A DNA stretch of 31,793 nucleotides from CAYVKM01 sp964452045 (GTDB lineage Bacteria > Calditrichota > Calditrichia > RBG-13-44-9), in contig CAYVKM010000041.1 in the NCBI GenBank assembly GCA_964452045.1, forward strand, positions 1 to 31,793. Reading direction: 5' to 3'. The notes below the pieces were generated by a model. It made no database searches, was not told the origin of the DNA, and saw only the letters and a list, made by a program, of their open reading frames with translations. Made by a program: the position numbers and the translations under genes. Below are positions 17,885-25,856 of the stretch, piece by piece (the stretch's first letter is position 1; each line of letters begins with the position of its first letter).

Positions 17885-17905
17885 AAAACATAGGCCTCGT
17901 TCGGT

Positions 17906-18544
17906 TTAATACAATTTTTTCAATGCGTTCAATAATTCTATAAAATTATTAACCACCACATCAGCTTCTTTTAAATGTTGCGAGTTCAGGGTCGTTGTGA
18001 TGGCTACTACAAGCATTCCCGCTATTTTACCGCTTCGGATTCCCAGCGGAGCATTTTCGATAACGATACAGTCTTTACCCTCAATCTCCAGTGCTTCGGC
18101 GGCCTTCAGGTAGGGTTGTGGACTCGGTTTGGTTTCGGTCACATCATCACTGGTAATAATGGCCTGGAAATAATCACCCAGTCCAAAACTATCCAGTGTT
18201 TCAATGATTCGACTTCGGTTACCACCGGTAACCACCGCCATCTTTAGTTCTTTTTCCCTTGCCCAATTTAAAACGTCGAGCAGGTTTGGATAAAATTTGA
18301 TATCCTTAACCTGTTCATAATAGGCTTGTTTGGATTTAATGATTTCCGATGTTTCCTCTGCCGGAAGATTATATTTTCGGGTAAGTTGATGGGCAACTGC
18401 TTTTACTCCCTGTCCCTCCAAAAAATAGAGTTCTTCCGGACTCATGTCGATCCCGTATTTCATAAGAGCACGGCGCCAGCCTTCGTAGTGATCTTCCATG
18501 CTCTGGACCAGTACCCCATCAAAGTCAAAAAGTAAAGCCCGCAT
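17906..18544 (-). CDS. HAD-superfamily hydrolase (beta-phosphoglucomutase-like)
   Basis: A 212-residue subfamily IA HAD phosphatase. Motif I is DFDGVL with nucleophile Asp7 and acid/base Asp9, motif II is VVTGG, motif III is the Lys in TKPSPQP, and motif IV is ENAPLGIRSG. The helical cap between motifs I and II fits the beta-phosphoglucomutase/phosphatase group. Substrate could be a sugar phosphate or another phosphomonoester. AAGGAA lies about eleven bases upstream. It is the first gene of the run that includes the small protein, the YciB-Nudix fusion and the KynB-like enzyme. Confidence 0.92.
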   Translation of the reverse strand: MRALLFDFDGVLVQSMEDHYEGWRRALMKYGIDMSPEELYFLEGQGVKAVAHQLTRKYNLPAEETSEIIKSKQAYYEQVKDIKFYPNLLDVLNWAREKELKMAVVTGGNRSRIIETLDSFGLGDYFQAIITSDDVTETKPSPQPYLKAAEALEIEGKDCIVIENAPLGIRSGKIAGMLVVAITTTLNSQHLKEADVVVNNFIELLNALKKLY

Positions 18545-18738
18545 TCTACAAACATTTCCTTAAAATATTATTATCCATTTTATCCAGTATACAAATACGA
18601 GTTCCAATCTAACTTTTTCTTACGGAGATTCTGTGATTTAAAATGCATTTTGATATTTTTCTTCAAAAAACTTTTTTAATTTTATTCTTACAAGTTAATA
18701 TTAACATAACTGATAATTAGAATGCAAGAGAGTAATTA

Positions 18739-18963
18739 ATGAGTAGTGAAGATAAATCAAATGCCGGGGTAACATCCTCCCGCATAAAATTTTGTGATAT
18801 GAATTGTGAACACGCCAGATTTCCCAGAGACGAGGACATTGATGGATCGCGCTCCTGTCAAACTTATTTGGCTATCTGGTGTCAGGAATTACAGCAATAT
18901 GTCACGAAAAATTCTCCCTGTGCAGTTTTGTACGGGAAGCGAAGGCCCAAAAGTTCCTGGTAA
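18739..18963 (+). CDS. small cysteine-rich protein, probable metal-binding (74 aa)
   Basis: A 74-residue soluble protein with five cysteines (19, 23, 40, 48, 61) and His25 in the pattern F-C-x3-C-E-H ... S-C ... W-C ... N-S-P-C. This suggests a zinc or iron-sulfur site, or redox activity. The basic tail ends KRRPKSSW. I do not recognise a named family, though the spacing looks conserved rather than random. Its stop codon is one base from the stop of the convergent ABC ATPase gene. The Shine-Dalgarno is weak (AGAG). Confidence 0.72.
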   Translation: MSSEDKSNAGVTSSRIKFCDMNCEHARFPRDEDIDGSRSCQTYLAIWCQELQQYVTKNSPCAVLYGKRRPKSSW

Positions 18964-18964
18964 A

Positions 18965-19870
18965 TCATTCCTCTGGTTTAACATATTTTTCGTACAGGTC
19001 TTCCAGAATACTGCGGGAACGGAACCGATAAATTTTTATTTTCTTCTTTTTACATTTATCTAATAAATCTTGAAAACTTGGCAGTGAGCTTGAAAATTCC
19101 AGGTATGTCCGACCTTTACGGATATTTCTCTGTCTCATTTTCAGTTTTGGTAGTGACGTTAATATTTCTTCTATGGATGGGTCCGCTTCAATGCTGTATA
19201 TCTCCTCTTCGACTTCAGATAGTTTCAAATCCTGCAGGAAACGGCCCTGCTGTAAAAAAATAACCCGATCGCAAAGCAGATCTATGTCCGATAAATTATG
19301 AGAGGCATATAAAAGGGTGTAATCTTTCAGTTCCTTAAGCAGCGAGCGTAAGTCCTCCTGACCTGATGGATCCAGGCCTGACATAGGTTCGTCCAGCAAC
19401 AGTATCTTGGGCTCGTTTATAAGTGCAATTGCCAGTTGTAAACGCTGAATCATACCTTTACTAAAACTTCCCAGAAGTTCATTTCTATTTTTTTCCAGTT
19501 TCGTCCATATCAGCACCTCTGTGCGTTTCTGCCTAATCTTTTCCTTTCCCATTCCGGACATTCTCCCGGCATAATAAAGCAGTTCATCTGGGGTAAAGTT
19601 TTCCAATCCCTGTTGATGTTCGGGGACATAGCCAATTGAATATCTCTGATTGTCTTTAATTATCCCACCCGCAAATTCAATTTTCCCCCGATCGGGAATG
19701 AGCAGGTTGAGGACTAATTTAAACAAGGTGGTTTTTCCGGAACCGTTTGCCCCGACAATACCCACTTTTTCATTTTTGCTGAGCTCAAATGAAATATCAT
19801 CCAGTGATGGGTGATTTTGATGTTGGTAGGTTTTCTGAAGGTGTTGAATTTTTAAAATCGTTTTTGTCAT
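18965..19870 (-). CDS. ABC transporter ATP-binding protein (orphan)
   Basis: A 301-residue ABC ATPase with Walker A GANGSGKTT (40-48), signature FSKGM-x-QR (~136), Walker B ILLLDE (156-161), D-loop SGLDPSG and an H-loop histidine (ASHNL). The FSKGM form and the ~90-residue C-terminal extension after residue 210 fit the NatA/CcmA-like exporter ATPases. It stands alone: the neighbours on both sides are on the opposite strand and no permease is in the window, so the partner must be encoded elsewhere. No clear Shine-Dalgarno precedes the ATG. Confidence 0.93.
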   Translation of the reverse strand: MTKTILKIQHLQKTYQHQNHPSLDDISFELSKNEKVGIVGANGSGKTTLFKLVLNLLIPDRGKIEFAGGIIKDNQRYSIGYVPEHQQGLENFTPDELLYYAGRMSGMGKEKIRQKRTEVLIWTKLEKNRNELLGSFSKGMIQRLQLAIALINEPKILLLDEPMSGLDPSGQEDLRSLLKELKDYTLLYASHNLSDIDLLCDRVIFLQQGRFLQDLKLSEVEEEIYSIEADPSIEEILTSLPKLKMRQRNIRKGRTYLEFSSSLPSFQDLLDKCKKKKIKIYRFRSRSILEDLYEKYVKPEE

Positions 19871-19940
19871 CTATACCCAGAAATAGTGATTCTGATTTTC
19901 GAGTATGAATAACTTAAGTTTTTGTCAATTTCTTTTCCAC

Positions 19941-19970
19941 TTGTTTTAATTATTATAATTAATAAATTCC
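19941..19970 (+). promoter_or_regulatory. weak promoter candidate for the rubrerythrin-like gene
   Basis: TTG (19941-19943), a 19-base spacer and TAAATTCC (19963-19970) are a partial match to the FCB promoter pattern. It would give a leader of about 28 bases before the ATG at 20004. Confidence 0.3.
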
Positions 19971-20003
19971 TCTTAATTGAACTTATTAAAATTGGAGGCC
20001 CAA

Positions 20004-20543
20004 ATGAGTCTTGATATTAAAATACCGGAAACTACGGGAGAGGTTTTGGAAATGGCCCTTGAAATGGAAGATGAGGGATACCGGACCTATATCGATGGCG
20101 CCAAGACGATCAGGAATTCACTTGGCAAGCGGATGCTGGAAAGGCTGGCGAACGATGAACTGGATCATATGAAAAGGATCAAGGAAGTCTATGAGGCGAT
20201 TGAGGGCAAAAGAGATTGGGACAAGGTGAAAGTAAAAGCGGATCAGGAATCGGTGACTTTCCAGAATATATTTGACCGGATAAAAAATGAAATTCGGCAA
20301 TCCACGGAAGAGCTGGGTAGCCATGGTGTGGATGATGAAGAAATTATTGAAACTGCCATCAATCTGGAAAATCACGCCAAGTTCTTTTATGCGGAATCGG
20401 CAAAAAAAGCCACTGATAAAAAAGTAAAAGAATTTTTGGAGACCCTGGCAAAGGAAGAGGAGGGACATTATAAAGCGCTGCGAAACATAAACAGCTTTAT
20501 AGCAGACCCGGCCAACTGGTTTGCCACCCAGGGGAAATTCTGA
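20004..20543 (+). CDS. rubrerythrin/ferritin-like di-iron protein
   Basis: A 179-residue four-helix-bundle protein with the paired glutamate/ExxH pattern of ferritin-like di-iron proteins: EMALEMEDEGYRTY then NDELDHMKRI in the first half, ENHAKFFYAES then AKEEEGHYKAL in the second. There is no C-terminal rubredoxin domain, so it is not a full rubrerythrin. In anaerobes such proteins reduce peroxide or manage iron. GGAGG five bases before the ATG at 20004 fixes the start; an upstream TTG in frame at 19977 is less likely. It is followed by a strong terminator. Confidence 0.9.
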   Translation: MSLDIKIPETTGEVLEMALEMEDEGYRTYIDGAKTIRNSLGKRMLERLANDELDHMKRIKEVYEAIEGKRDWDKVKVKADQESVTFQNIFDRIKNEIRQSTEELGSHGVDDEEIIETAINLENHAKFFYAESAKKATDKKVKEFLETLAKEEEGHYKALRNINSFIADPANWFATQGKF

Positions 20544-20564
20544 TCGGTGTCTTATTTCAAAATT

Positions 20565-20604
20565 AAAAAGACTCTATCTTGCATTAACGATAGAGTCTTT
20601 TTTT
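20565..20604. terminator. strong bidirectional terminator
   Basis: A 14-bp stem (20565-20578 with 20589-20602, outer arm AAAAAGACTCTATC) with a 10-base loop and A/T runs on both sides. It can end the rubrerythrin-like gene on the plus strand and the decarboxylase operon on the minus strand. Confidence 0.92.
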
Positions 20605-20625
20605 AAATGCACATTGGGAAATCAT

Positions 20626-21753
20626 TTAAGGCGTTAACATCGTCCATAATATTCCGGCTGCTATGGCAGAACCAATAACTCCGGCAACATTTGGTGCCAT
20701 GGCATGCATCAGCAGGAAATTTGTTGGGTCTTCCTTCTGACCTACGATCTGTACGACCCGGGCAGAATCCGGCACGGCAGAAACACCGGCAGCCCCTACC
20801 AGAGGATTGATTTTTTCTTTCAGAAAGACGTTCATCAATTTGGCAAACAATAGTCCACTGGCCGTTGCCACGGCAAAACTGAACGCACCCAGAATAAAAA
20901 TTCCGATGGATTTTGCTGTCAAAAATGTTTGTGCCTGGGTGCTGGCGCCAACGCATATTCCCAGCAGGATAGTCACAATATCGATCAGAGCATTGCGGGC
21001 GCTGTTGGCCAGTCTTTCAGTGACGCCACTTTCCTTTAGTAAATTCCCAAAAAATAACATTCCCAGCAATACAATGGCACCCGGGGCAATAAAAGCAGTA
21101 ATAACAAAACTGACGATTGGGAATAGTATTTTTTCCAGCTTGCCTACCTGCCGGGACGGTTTCATCCGTATTTTCCTCTCAGAAGGGGAGGTGAGTAGTT
21201 TCATAATCGGTGGTTGAATAACTGGCACCAGCGCCATATACGAATAAGCGGCAATTGCTATTGCGCCCAACAGGTGTGGAGCTAACTGGGAGGACAGGAA
21301 AATAGCCGTAGGTCCATCCGCGCCGCCGATAATCCCAATTGAACCGGACTCGGCCGGACTGAAGCCAAGAATAAGTGCACCAATAAAAGTAAGAAAAATT
21401 CCCATCTGTGCAGCCGCACCCAATAACATCAATTTTGGATTGGAAAGCAGCGCGGAAAAATCGGTCATGGCGCCGATACCCAGGAAAATAAGCGGTGGAT
21501 ATATTCCCTTCATCACTCCAAAATAAAGATAATAAAGAATGCTGCCATCATCGTAGACGCCAAGTGGCATGCCGGCACCATAGGGAATATTACCAATAAT
21601 AATACCGAATCCGATTGGAACTAGAAGCAGTGGCTCGTAATGCTTTCTGATGCCCAGATAGAGGAGAATTGCACCGGCAATGAGCATTAAAACATTGCCC
21701 CAGGTGATATTATAAAAGCCGGTGCTCTGGATGAAAGCAACTATCCGATCCAT
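20626..21753 (-). CDS. mmdB: Na+-translocating decarboxylase beta subunit
   Basis: A 375-residue polytopic membrane protein of the OadB/GcdB/MmdB family. It couples decarboxylation of the carboxybiotin carrier to export of Na+ across the cytoplasmic membrane. Family motifs include GGADGPTAIF with the sodium-site aspartate at 146, AYSYMALVPVIQPP, and NPLVGAAGVSAVPDSARV near the C-terminus. It is the last gene of the operon and its ATG follows the biotin-carrier stop codon after one base, so translation is probably coupled. The operon partner is methylmalonyl-CoA type, hence the mmdB name; from this subunit alone glutaconyl-CoA or oxaloacetate decarboxylase could not be excluded. Confidence 0.95.
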   Translation of the reverse strand: MDRIVAFIQSTGFYNITWGNVLMLIAGAILLYLGIRKHYEPLLLVPIGFGIIIGNIPYGAGMPLGVYDDGSILYYLYFGVMKGIYPPLIFLGIGAMTDFSALLSNPKLMLLGAAAQMGIFLTFIGALILGFSPAESGSIGIIGGADGPTAIFLSSQLAPHLLGAIAIAAYSYMALVPVIQPPIMKLLTSPSERKIRMKPSRQVGKLEKILFPIVSFVITAFIAPGAIVLLGMLFFGNLLKESGVTERLANSARNALIDIVTILLGICVGASTQAQTFLTAKSIGIFILGAFSFAVATASGLLFAKLMNVFLKEKINPLVGAAGVSAVPDSARVVQIVGQKEDPTNFLLMHAMAPNVAGVIGSAIAAGILWTMLTP

Positions 21754-21754
21754 G

Positions 21755-22195
21755 CTAGTCTCCGATCACAATCAGGGGAGCATTTTCCAGAACCGCATCA
21801 CCCACTTTTACCAGAACCTTCTTAACCACACCATCCCGGTCTGCTTTAATTTCATTCTCCATTTTCATAGCTTCCATTTTTATCAGGGTTTGGTTAGCTT
21901 TGATTTTATCACCCGCCTTGACCTGAACGGCGATGATTAAACCGGGTAATGGGGCAATGATTTCATTTCCTTTCAAGGATTGCATAGCTGCAGGACGATC
22001 CTGCTCCGCTTGATCCATCGGAGTACTTTTGCGGACGGGTTTGATATCCAGTGGTTCAATAGGATTTTTAATTTTGCGTTCAACACCTACTTCTATTTCC
22101 TTGCCATTCACTTCAACAATAGCTGTATCTGTCTGGATTTTTTTAATAATAATTCGATGTTCATGATCGTTGATGGTGATGATATACTCTTTCAT
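21755..22195 (-). CDS. mmdC: biotin carboxyl carrier subunit of the decarboxylase
   Basis: A 146-residue biotin carrier with the biotinylation motif EAMKMEN (Lys111) inside a C-terminal biotinyl domain (residues ~77-146). A flexible, Pro/Lys-rich linker and an N-terminal segment (MKEYIITINDHEHRI) precede it. It moves the carboxyl group from the carboxyltransferase to the membrane pump. Two starts are possible: ATG at 22195 with GAGG five bases upstream, preferred, or GTG at 22222, which overlaps the stop of the OadG-like gene as GTGA and adds nine residues. Confidence 0.95.
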   Translation of the reverse strand: MKEYIITINDHEHRIIIKKIQTDTAIVEVNGKEIEVGVERKIKNPIEPLDIKPVRKSTPMDQAEQDRPAAMQSLKGNEIIAPLPGLIIAVQVKAGDKIKANQTLIKMEAMKMENEIKADRDGVVKKVLVKVGDAVLENAPLIVIGD

Positions 22196-22218
22196 GTCTT
22201 CCTCAATAAAATTTACAA

Positions 22219-22620
22219 TCACGGGCGCCGCATGGACACTGGTCGGGAAGCCACCACCCAGGGTGACATCTCCTGTTCAATATGTCTTAAAGTGATAACT
22301 GAAACTTCATCTTCTTCCAATTCATAAGATATGGCCACGCCAATGGCCAGAGCGATTTCAGCAGAATTATCCATTTCCGATTCCTGTTCCATAATTTCAA
22401 TATTATCATTAGCGGTCCTTTTTGACTGAGTTTTTCCTTCAATTTTTCGCACTATCTTTTGAAAATTTGAGGTAACCCCCCAGAGGATAATCAAACCAAT
22501 AAATACGGCGATTACACCAATAAGTGTTACCAGGATTCCATGCCCACTATTGATCCGATCTGCTATGGTATTAGCGGAATTTAAAAAATTAATGTGTAGA
22601 ATTGATTTTAAAATAGACAC
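22219..22620 (-). CDS. OadG/MmdD-like small membrane subunit
   Basis: A 133-residue protein with one membrane segment (GILVTLIGVIAVFIGLIILWGV, ~28-49), an acidic charged middle and a C-terminal segment (SPWVVASRPVSMRR) typical of the OadG/delta-subunit family that assembles the pump complex. The start is GTG at 22620 with GAGGG eight bases upstream. It lies 17 bases after the carboxyltransferase gene and overlaps the possible GTG start of the biotin-carrier gene, which suggests translational coupling. Confidence 0.88.
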   Translation of the reverse strand: MSILKSILHINFLNSANTIADRINSGHGILVTLIGVIAVFIGLIILWGVTSNFQKIVRKIEGKTQSKRTANDNIEIMEQESEMDNSAEIALAIGVAISYELEEDEVSVITLRHIEQEMSPWVVASRPVSMRRP

Positions 22621-22637
22621 TTACAAATCCCTCAAAT

Positions 22638-24188
22638 TTACAAAGGAATATTTCCATGCTTTTTCATAGGTAAACTATCCCTTTTGTTTTTTAACATTTC
22701 CAGTGCCTTGATAATTCGAAAACGGGTTCTCTTCGGTTCAATTACATCATCCACATAACCTCTTTTTGCGGCAACATAAGGATTAGCAAATTTTTCCTTG
22801 TAATCTTCTTCCAATTCTTTTGCCTTCAGACCGGGATCTTTGGATTCCGAAATCTCTTTGCTAAAAATAATCTCAACTGCACCGCTTGGTCCCATCACAG
22901 CAATTTCTGCGGTTGGCCAGGCATAATTGATATCGCCCCTGATGTGTTTTGAGCTCATGACGCAATAAGCACCTCCATAGGCTTTGCGGGTGATGATGGT
23001 TATTTTGGGAACGGTTGCTTCTGCGTAGGCATAAAGTAATTTTGCCCCATGCCGAATGATGCCGGAATGCTCCTGCGCTGTTCCTGGCCAAAATCCGGGA
23101 ACATCCTCAAATGTTATCAGCGGGATATTGAAGGCATCACAAAAACGGACAAATCTCGCTCCTTTAACCGAAGCATTGATATCCAGTCCGCCTGCCAGAT
23201 AATTGGGCTGATTTGCCACGATGCCCACCGTTCGGCCATTCATCCGGGCGAACCCGACCACAATATTCTGTGCCCAATGTTGATGAACCTCAAGAAATTC
23301 CTCGTTATCAACGACCCGGAGGATCACTTCCTTCATCTCATAGGGCCGGTTTGGGTCATCGGGAACAATAAAATTTAGCGCATCATCCATTCGATTAACC
23401 GGGTCATCGGAAGGCACAACTGGCGGGGATTCAATATTGTTTTGTGGTAAATAACTTAAAAGCTTGCGCAAGAGGAGCAGCGCCTCCTCATCATTTTCAG
23501 CCATAAAATGAGCCACCCCACTCTTTTTATTATGAACAGCTGCACCGCCAAGCTCCTCCACGGACACATTTTCTTTGGTTACTGCCTTCACGACCTTAGG
23601 TCCGGTTAAAAACATATAGCTGGTATTTTTTACCATAACAGTAAAGTCGGTTAAGGCCGGTGAATAAACGGCCCCACCGGCACACGGACCGAAAATGCCC
23701 GAGAGTTGCGGGACGACACCGGAATAAATTGTATTTAAAAGAAATATGTCAGCATACCCGGCTAAACTTTCAATGCCTTCCTGAATTCGGGCGCCACCGG
23801 AATCATTCAATCCAATAACTGGCGCTCCGTTTTTGAAGGCCATTTCCATAATTTTACAAATTTTTTTGGCAAAGGTCTCAGACAAGGACCCACCGAAAAC
23901 GGTAAAATCCTGGGCGAAAATATAAACCAGGCGACCATCTATAGTTCCATATCCGGTGATAACGCCATCCCCCGGAATCTTTTTTTTCTCCATGCCAAAA
24001 TCGATGCACCGGTGTTCCTTAAACATATCAAATTCTTCAAAACTATCTTTATCCAGCAGAATTTCAACTCGCTCTCTGGCTGTAAGCTTACCCTTTTTAT
24101 GCATTTTCTCAATTTTATCCTCACCACCACCCAATTTCGCTTCATGGCGCATCTTAAATAAATTTTCTAATCTGCGCTCATTATCCAT
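22638..24188 (-). CDS. mmdA: methylmalonyl-CoA decarboxylase alpha (carboxyltransferase) subunit
   Basis: A 516-residue acyl-CoA carboxyltransferase of the MmdA/PccB family, normal length. It removes the carboxyl group from (S)-methylmalonyl-CoA and loads it on the biotin carrier, giving propionyl-CoA. Typical segments are GKLTARERVEILLD, NDSGGARIQEGIESL, FGPCAGGAVYSPALTDF, and in the second half EDVPGFWPGTAQEH and GGAYCVMSSKH. The next genes (OadG-like, biotin carrier, OadB-type pump) make Na+-pumping decarboxylase much more likely than propionyl-CoA carboxylase, which would need an AccC-type biotin carboxylase, absent here. AGGAGG just before the ATG supports the start. It is the first gene of the operon. 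Confidence 0.94.
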   Translation of the reverse strand: MDNERRLENLFKMRHEAKLGGGEDKIEKMHKKGKLTARERVEILLDKDSFEEFDMFKEHRCIDFGMEKKKIPGDGVITGYGTIDGRLVYIFAQDFTVFGGSLSETFAKKICKIMEMAFKNGAPVIGLNDSGGARIQEGIESLAGYADIFLLNTIYSGVVPQLSGIFGPCAGGAVYSPALTDFTVMVKNTSYMFLTGPKVVKAVTKENVSVEELGGAAVHNKKSGVAHFMAENDEEALLLLRKLLSYLPQNNIESPPVVPSDDPVNRMDDALNFIVPDDPNRPYEMKEVILRVVDNEEFLEVHQHWAQNIVVGFARMNGRTVGIVANQPNYLAGGLDINASVKGARFVRFCDAFNIPLITFEDVPGFWPGTAQEHSGIIRHGAKLLYAYAEATVPKITIITRKAYGGAYCVMSSKHIRGDINYAWPTAEIAVMGPSGAVEIIFSKEISESKDPGLKAKELEEDYKEKFANPYVAAKRGYVDDVIEPKRTRFRIIKALEMLKNKRDSLPMKKHGNIPL

Positions 24189-24594
24189 TGTTACCTCCTG
24201 AAAAAATAAAAGTTAATTTGTTCATTTAGCAAAATTAGTGCCCATAAAGTCTAAAGTTTTTTTCAATATTTCAAGATAAATATTTTAAATTAAAAATCAC
24301 TAAAACGGACAAATATATCATTGTTTGATTAATATTGAAGAAATATTTTGCGCCAACTCTGCTCTCTAATAGCATTGATTTGAATATCTGTTAATTCCCG
24401 TTTTTGATAATCAATAATTTCTAATAACCTTTGATTTCGCAATAATAAGAATATGTTTATGGAAGTGAACTAGACTAAAATAGTTCATCGTTAGGTCAGG
24501 ATTAAGTTTTGAATTTTATTATTCCATTGACTAAATTTGTGAAAAAAATTATATTTTTCTCGTGATGAATTTGAATAGTTATCCGGAGGATTAG
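24189..24594. other. 406-base AT-rich divergent intergenic region
   Basis: Lies between the decarboxylase operon (minus) and proline dehydrogenase (plus). I see no gene in it. On the minus strand TAATTTTG (24237-24230) is an exact -7-type element about 40 bases before mmdA, without a clear -33 element. On the plus strand the best promoter of the window is at 24508-24539. The remainder (24250-24490) is very AT-rich with short imperfect inverted repeats and no recognisable RNA. Confidence 0.6.
24508..24539 (+). promoter_or_regulatory. FCB-type promoter of the proline dehydrogenase gene
   Basis: TTTG (24508-24511), a 20-base spacer and TAAATTTG (24532-24539): both elements match the published Bacteroidetes -33 TTTG / -7 TAnnTTTG consensus exactly. 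Transcription would begin near 24545, giving a leader of about 50 bases with GGAGG at 24585-24589. Confidence 0.62.
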
Positions 24595-25509
24595 ATGAAC
24601 TGGTTTAACAAATTGATAGCCTTATGTTTGCCATTTGTACCTAAACCAATCGTTGGTTTTTTTTCCCGACATTATATTGCCGGAGAGAAATTGGAAGATG
24701 CCGTTAACCTGGTTAAAGAGTTAAATTCACAAGGGATGGCTGCTACCATTGATGTGCTGGGTGAAGAAGTGAAAAAGAAGGAAGATTCACTGCATGCGGT
24801 AGAATTGTATAAGCAGGTTCTTGAGGCGATTGAAAAGGAAAAAATCGATGCTAACATTTCGGTAAAGCCTACTCATATGGGGCTAAAAATGGATAAGGAT
24901 TTTTGTTTTAGTAATTTAAAAACCCTGGTTGAGGAGGCAAAAAAACGCAATAATTTTGTTCGGATTGATATGGAAGATGCGACTACCACTGATGATACAA
25001 TCGACCTGTATTTAAAGTTAAAAGAAAAATATAATAACGTTGGCACGGTCTTTCAGTCTTACCTCCGTCGCTTCATTGATGATATCAATTATGTCTTGCC
25101 GCATAACCCGAATCTGCGCATTTGTAAGGGTATTTACAATGAGAAGAGAGAAATTGCCTATAAGGAAAAGTCGATTATAAATGATAATTTCAGTTATGGT
25201 GTTGAAAAGCTGCTCAGTAATGGTGCATATATCGGAATTGCTACCCATGATGAGAAATTAGTCTGGCATGGATTGAAATTGATTGATCAATTAAAATTAA
25301 AACCTGAACAATATGAGTTTCAGATGTTGTTGGGCGTGGATCATGAATTGCGACGGATAATTGTAAACAGTGGACATAAATTAAGGGTATATGTGCCTTT
25401 TGGAACCGATTGGTTCGGCTATTCCACCAGGCGGCTCAAAGAGAATCCTGCCATGGCCGGGCATATCATTAAGAATATTTTCCAGCGAATATTTGGAATA
25501 AAGCAGTAG
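24595..25509 (+). CDS. proline dehydrogenase
   Basis: A 304-residue FAD-dependent TIM-barrel enzyme that oxidises proline to pyrroline-5-carboxylate and passes electrons to the quinone pool. Family signatures are NISVKPTHMGL, VRIDMEDA, GIATHD and the C-terminal RVYVPFGTDWFGYSTRRLKE, whose RR-x2-E set binds the proline carboxylate. The single-domain length matches the monofunctional type. The partner P5C dehydrogenase is not in the window. GGAGG five bases before the ATG supports the start; its own promoter and terminator make it a single-gene unit. Confidence 0.95.
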   Translation: MNWFNKLIALCLPFVPKPIVGFFSRHYIAGEKLEDAVNLVKELNSQGMAATIDVLGEEVKKKEDSLHAVELYKQVLEAIEKEKIDANISVKPTHMGLKMDKDFCFSNLKTLVEEAKKRNNFVRIDMEDATTTDDTIDLYLKLKEKYNNVGTVFQSYLRRFIDDINYVLPHNPNLRICKGIYNEKREIAYKEKSIINDNFSYGVEKLLSNGAYIGIATHDEKLVWHGLKLIDQLKLKPEQYEFQMLLGVDHELRRIIVNSGHKLRVYVPFGTDWFGYSTRRLKENPAMAGHIIKNIFQRIFGIKQ

Positions 25510-25577
25510 GAGGGAGTATTGAAAGAAATTAGATACAAACTGAAATTTAGAAGATAGTACTGCGGTTCTTTCTAAAT

Positions 25578-25608
25578 AAAAAAAGCGCCACAGAGGGCGC
25601 TTTTTTAT
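25578..25608. terminator. bidirectional terminator between proline dehydrogenase and ferredoxin genes
   Basis: Stem 25579-25589 with 25596-25606 (AAAAAAGCGCC / GGCGCTTTTTT), loop of six bases. It lies about 70 bases after the proline dehydrogenase stop and touches the ferredoxin stop codon, serving both convergent genes. Confidence 0.92.
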
Positions 25609-25856
25609 TATTCACCATGTATTCTTTTCTTCTTTTCCATTAGTTGATCATGGGTTTCTTGGTGATTAGGATCGGGTACACAGGCATCGGTCGGACATAC
25701 AGCAGCACACTGCGGCTCATCATAAAAACCGACACATTCGGTGCAAAGCTCGGGATTAATTAAGTATAAAGGATCACCTTCTGCAATCGCATCGTTCGGA
25801 CACTCCGGACGGCAAGCATCACAAGCAATACAATCATCATTGATCAATATAGCCAT
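25608..25856 (-). CDS. 2[4Fe-4S] ferredoxin (YfhL / Allochromatium type)
   Basis: An 82-residue electron carrier. The first cluster motif is C9-x2-C12-x2-C15-x3-C19; the second is C38-x2-C41-x8-C50-x3-C54, the long-loop spacing of Alvin/YfhL-type low-potential ferredoxins. The C-terminal ~20 residues are a charged helix (QLMEKKKRIHGE). It is a single gene, converging with proline dehydrogenase; the electron donor or acceptor cannot be told from context. Confidence 0.95.
   Translation of the reverse strand: MAILINDDCIACDACRPECPNDAIAEGDPLYLINPELCTECVGFYDEPQCAAVCPTDACVPDPNHQETHDQLMEKKKRIHGE

Noticed and set aside
19977..20003. TTG start adding nine residues to the rubrerythrin-like protein
   Set aside because: The GGAGG at 19994-19998 lies downstream of it and serves the ATG at 20004.
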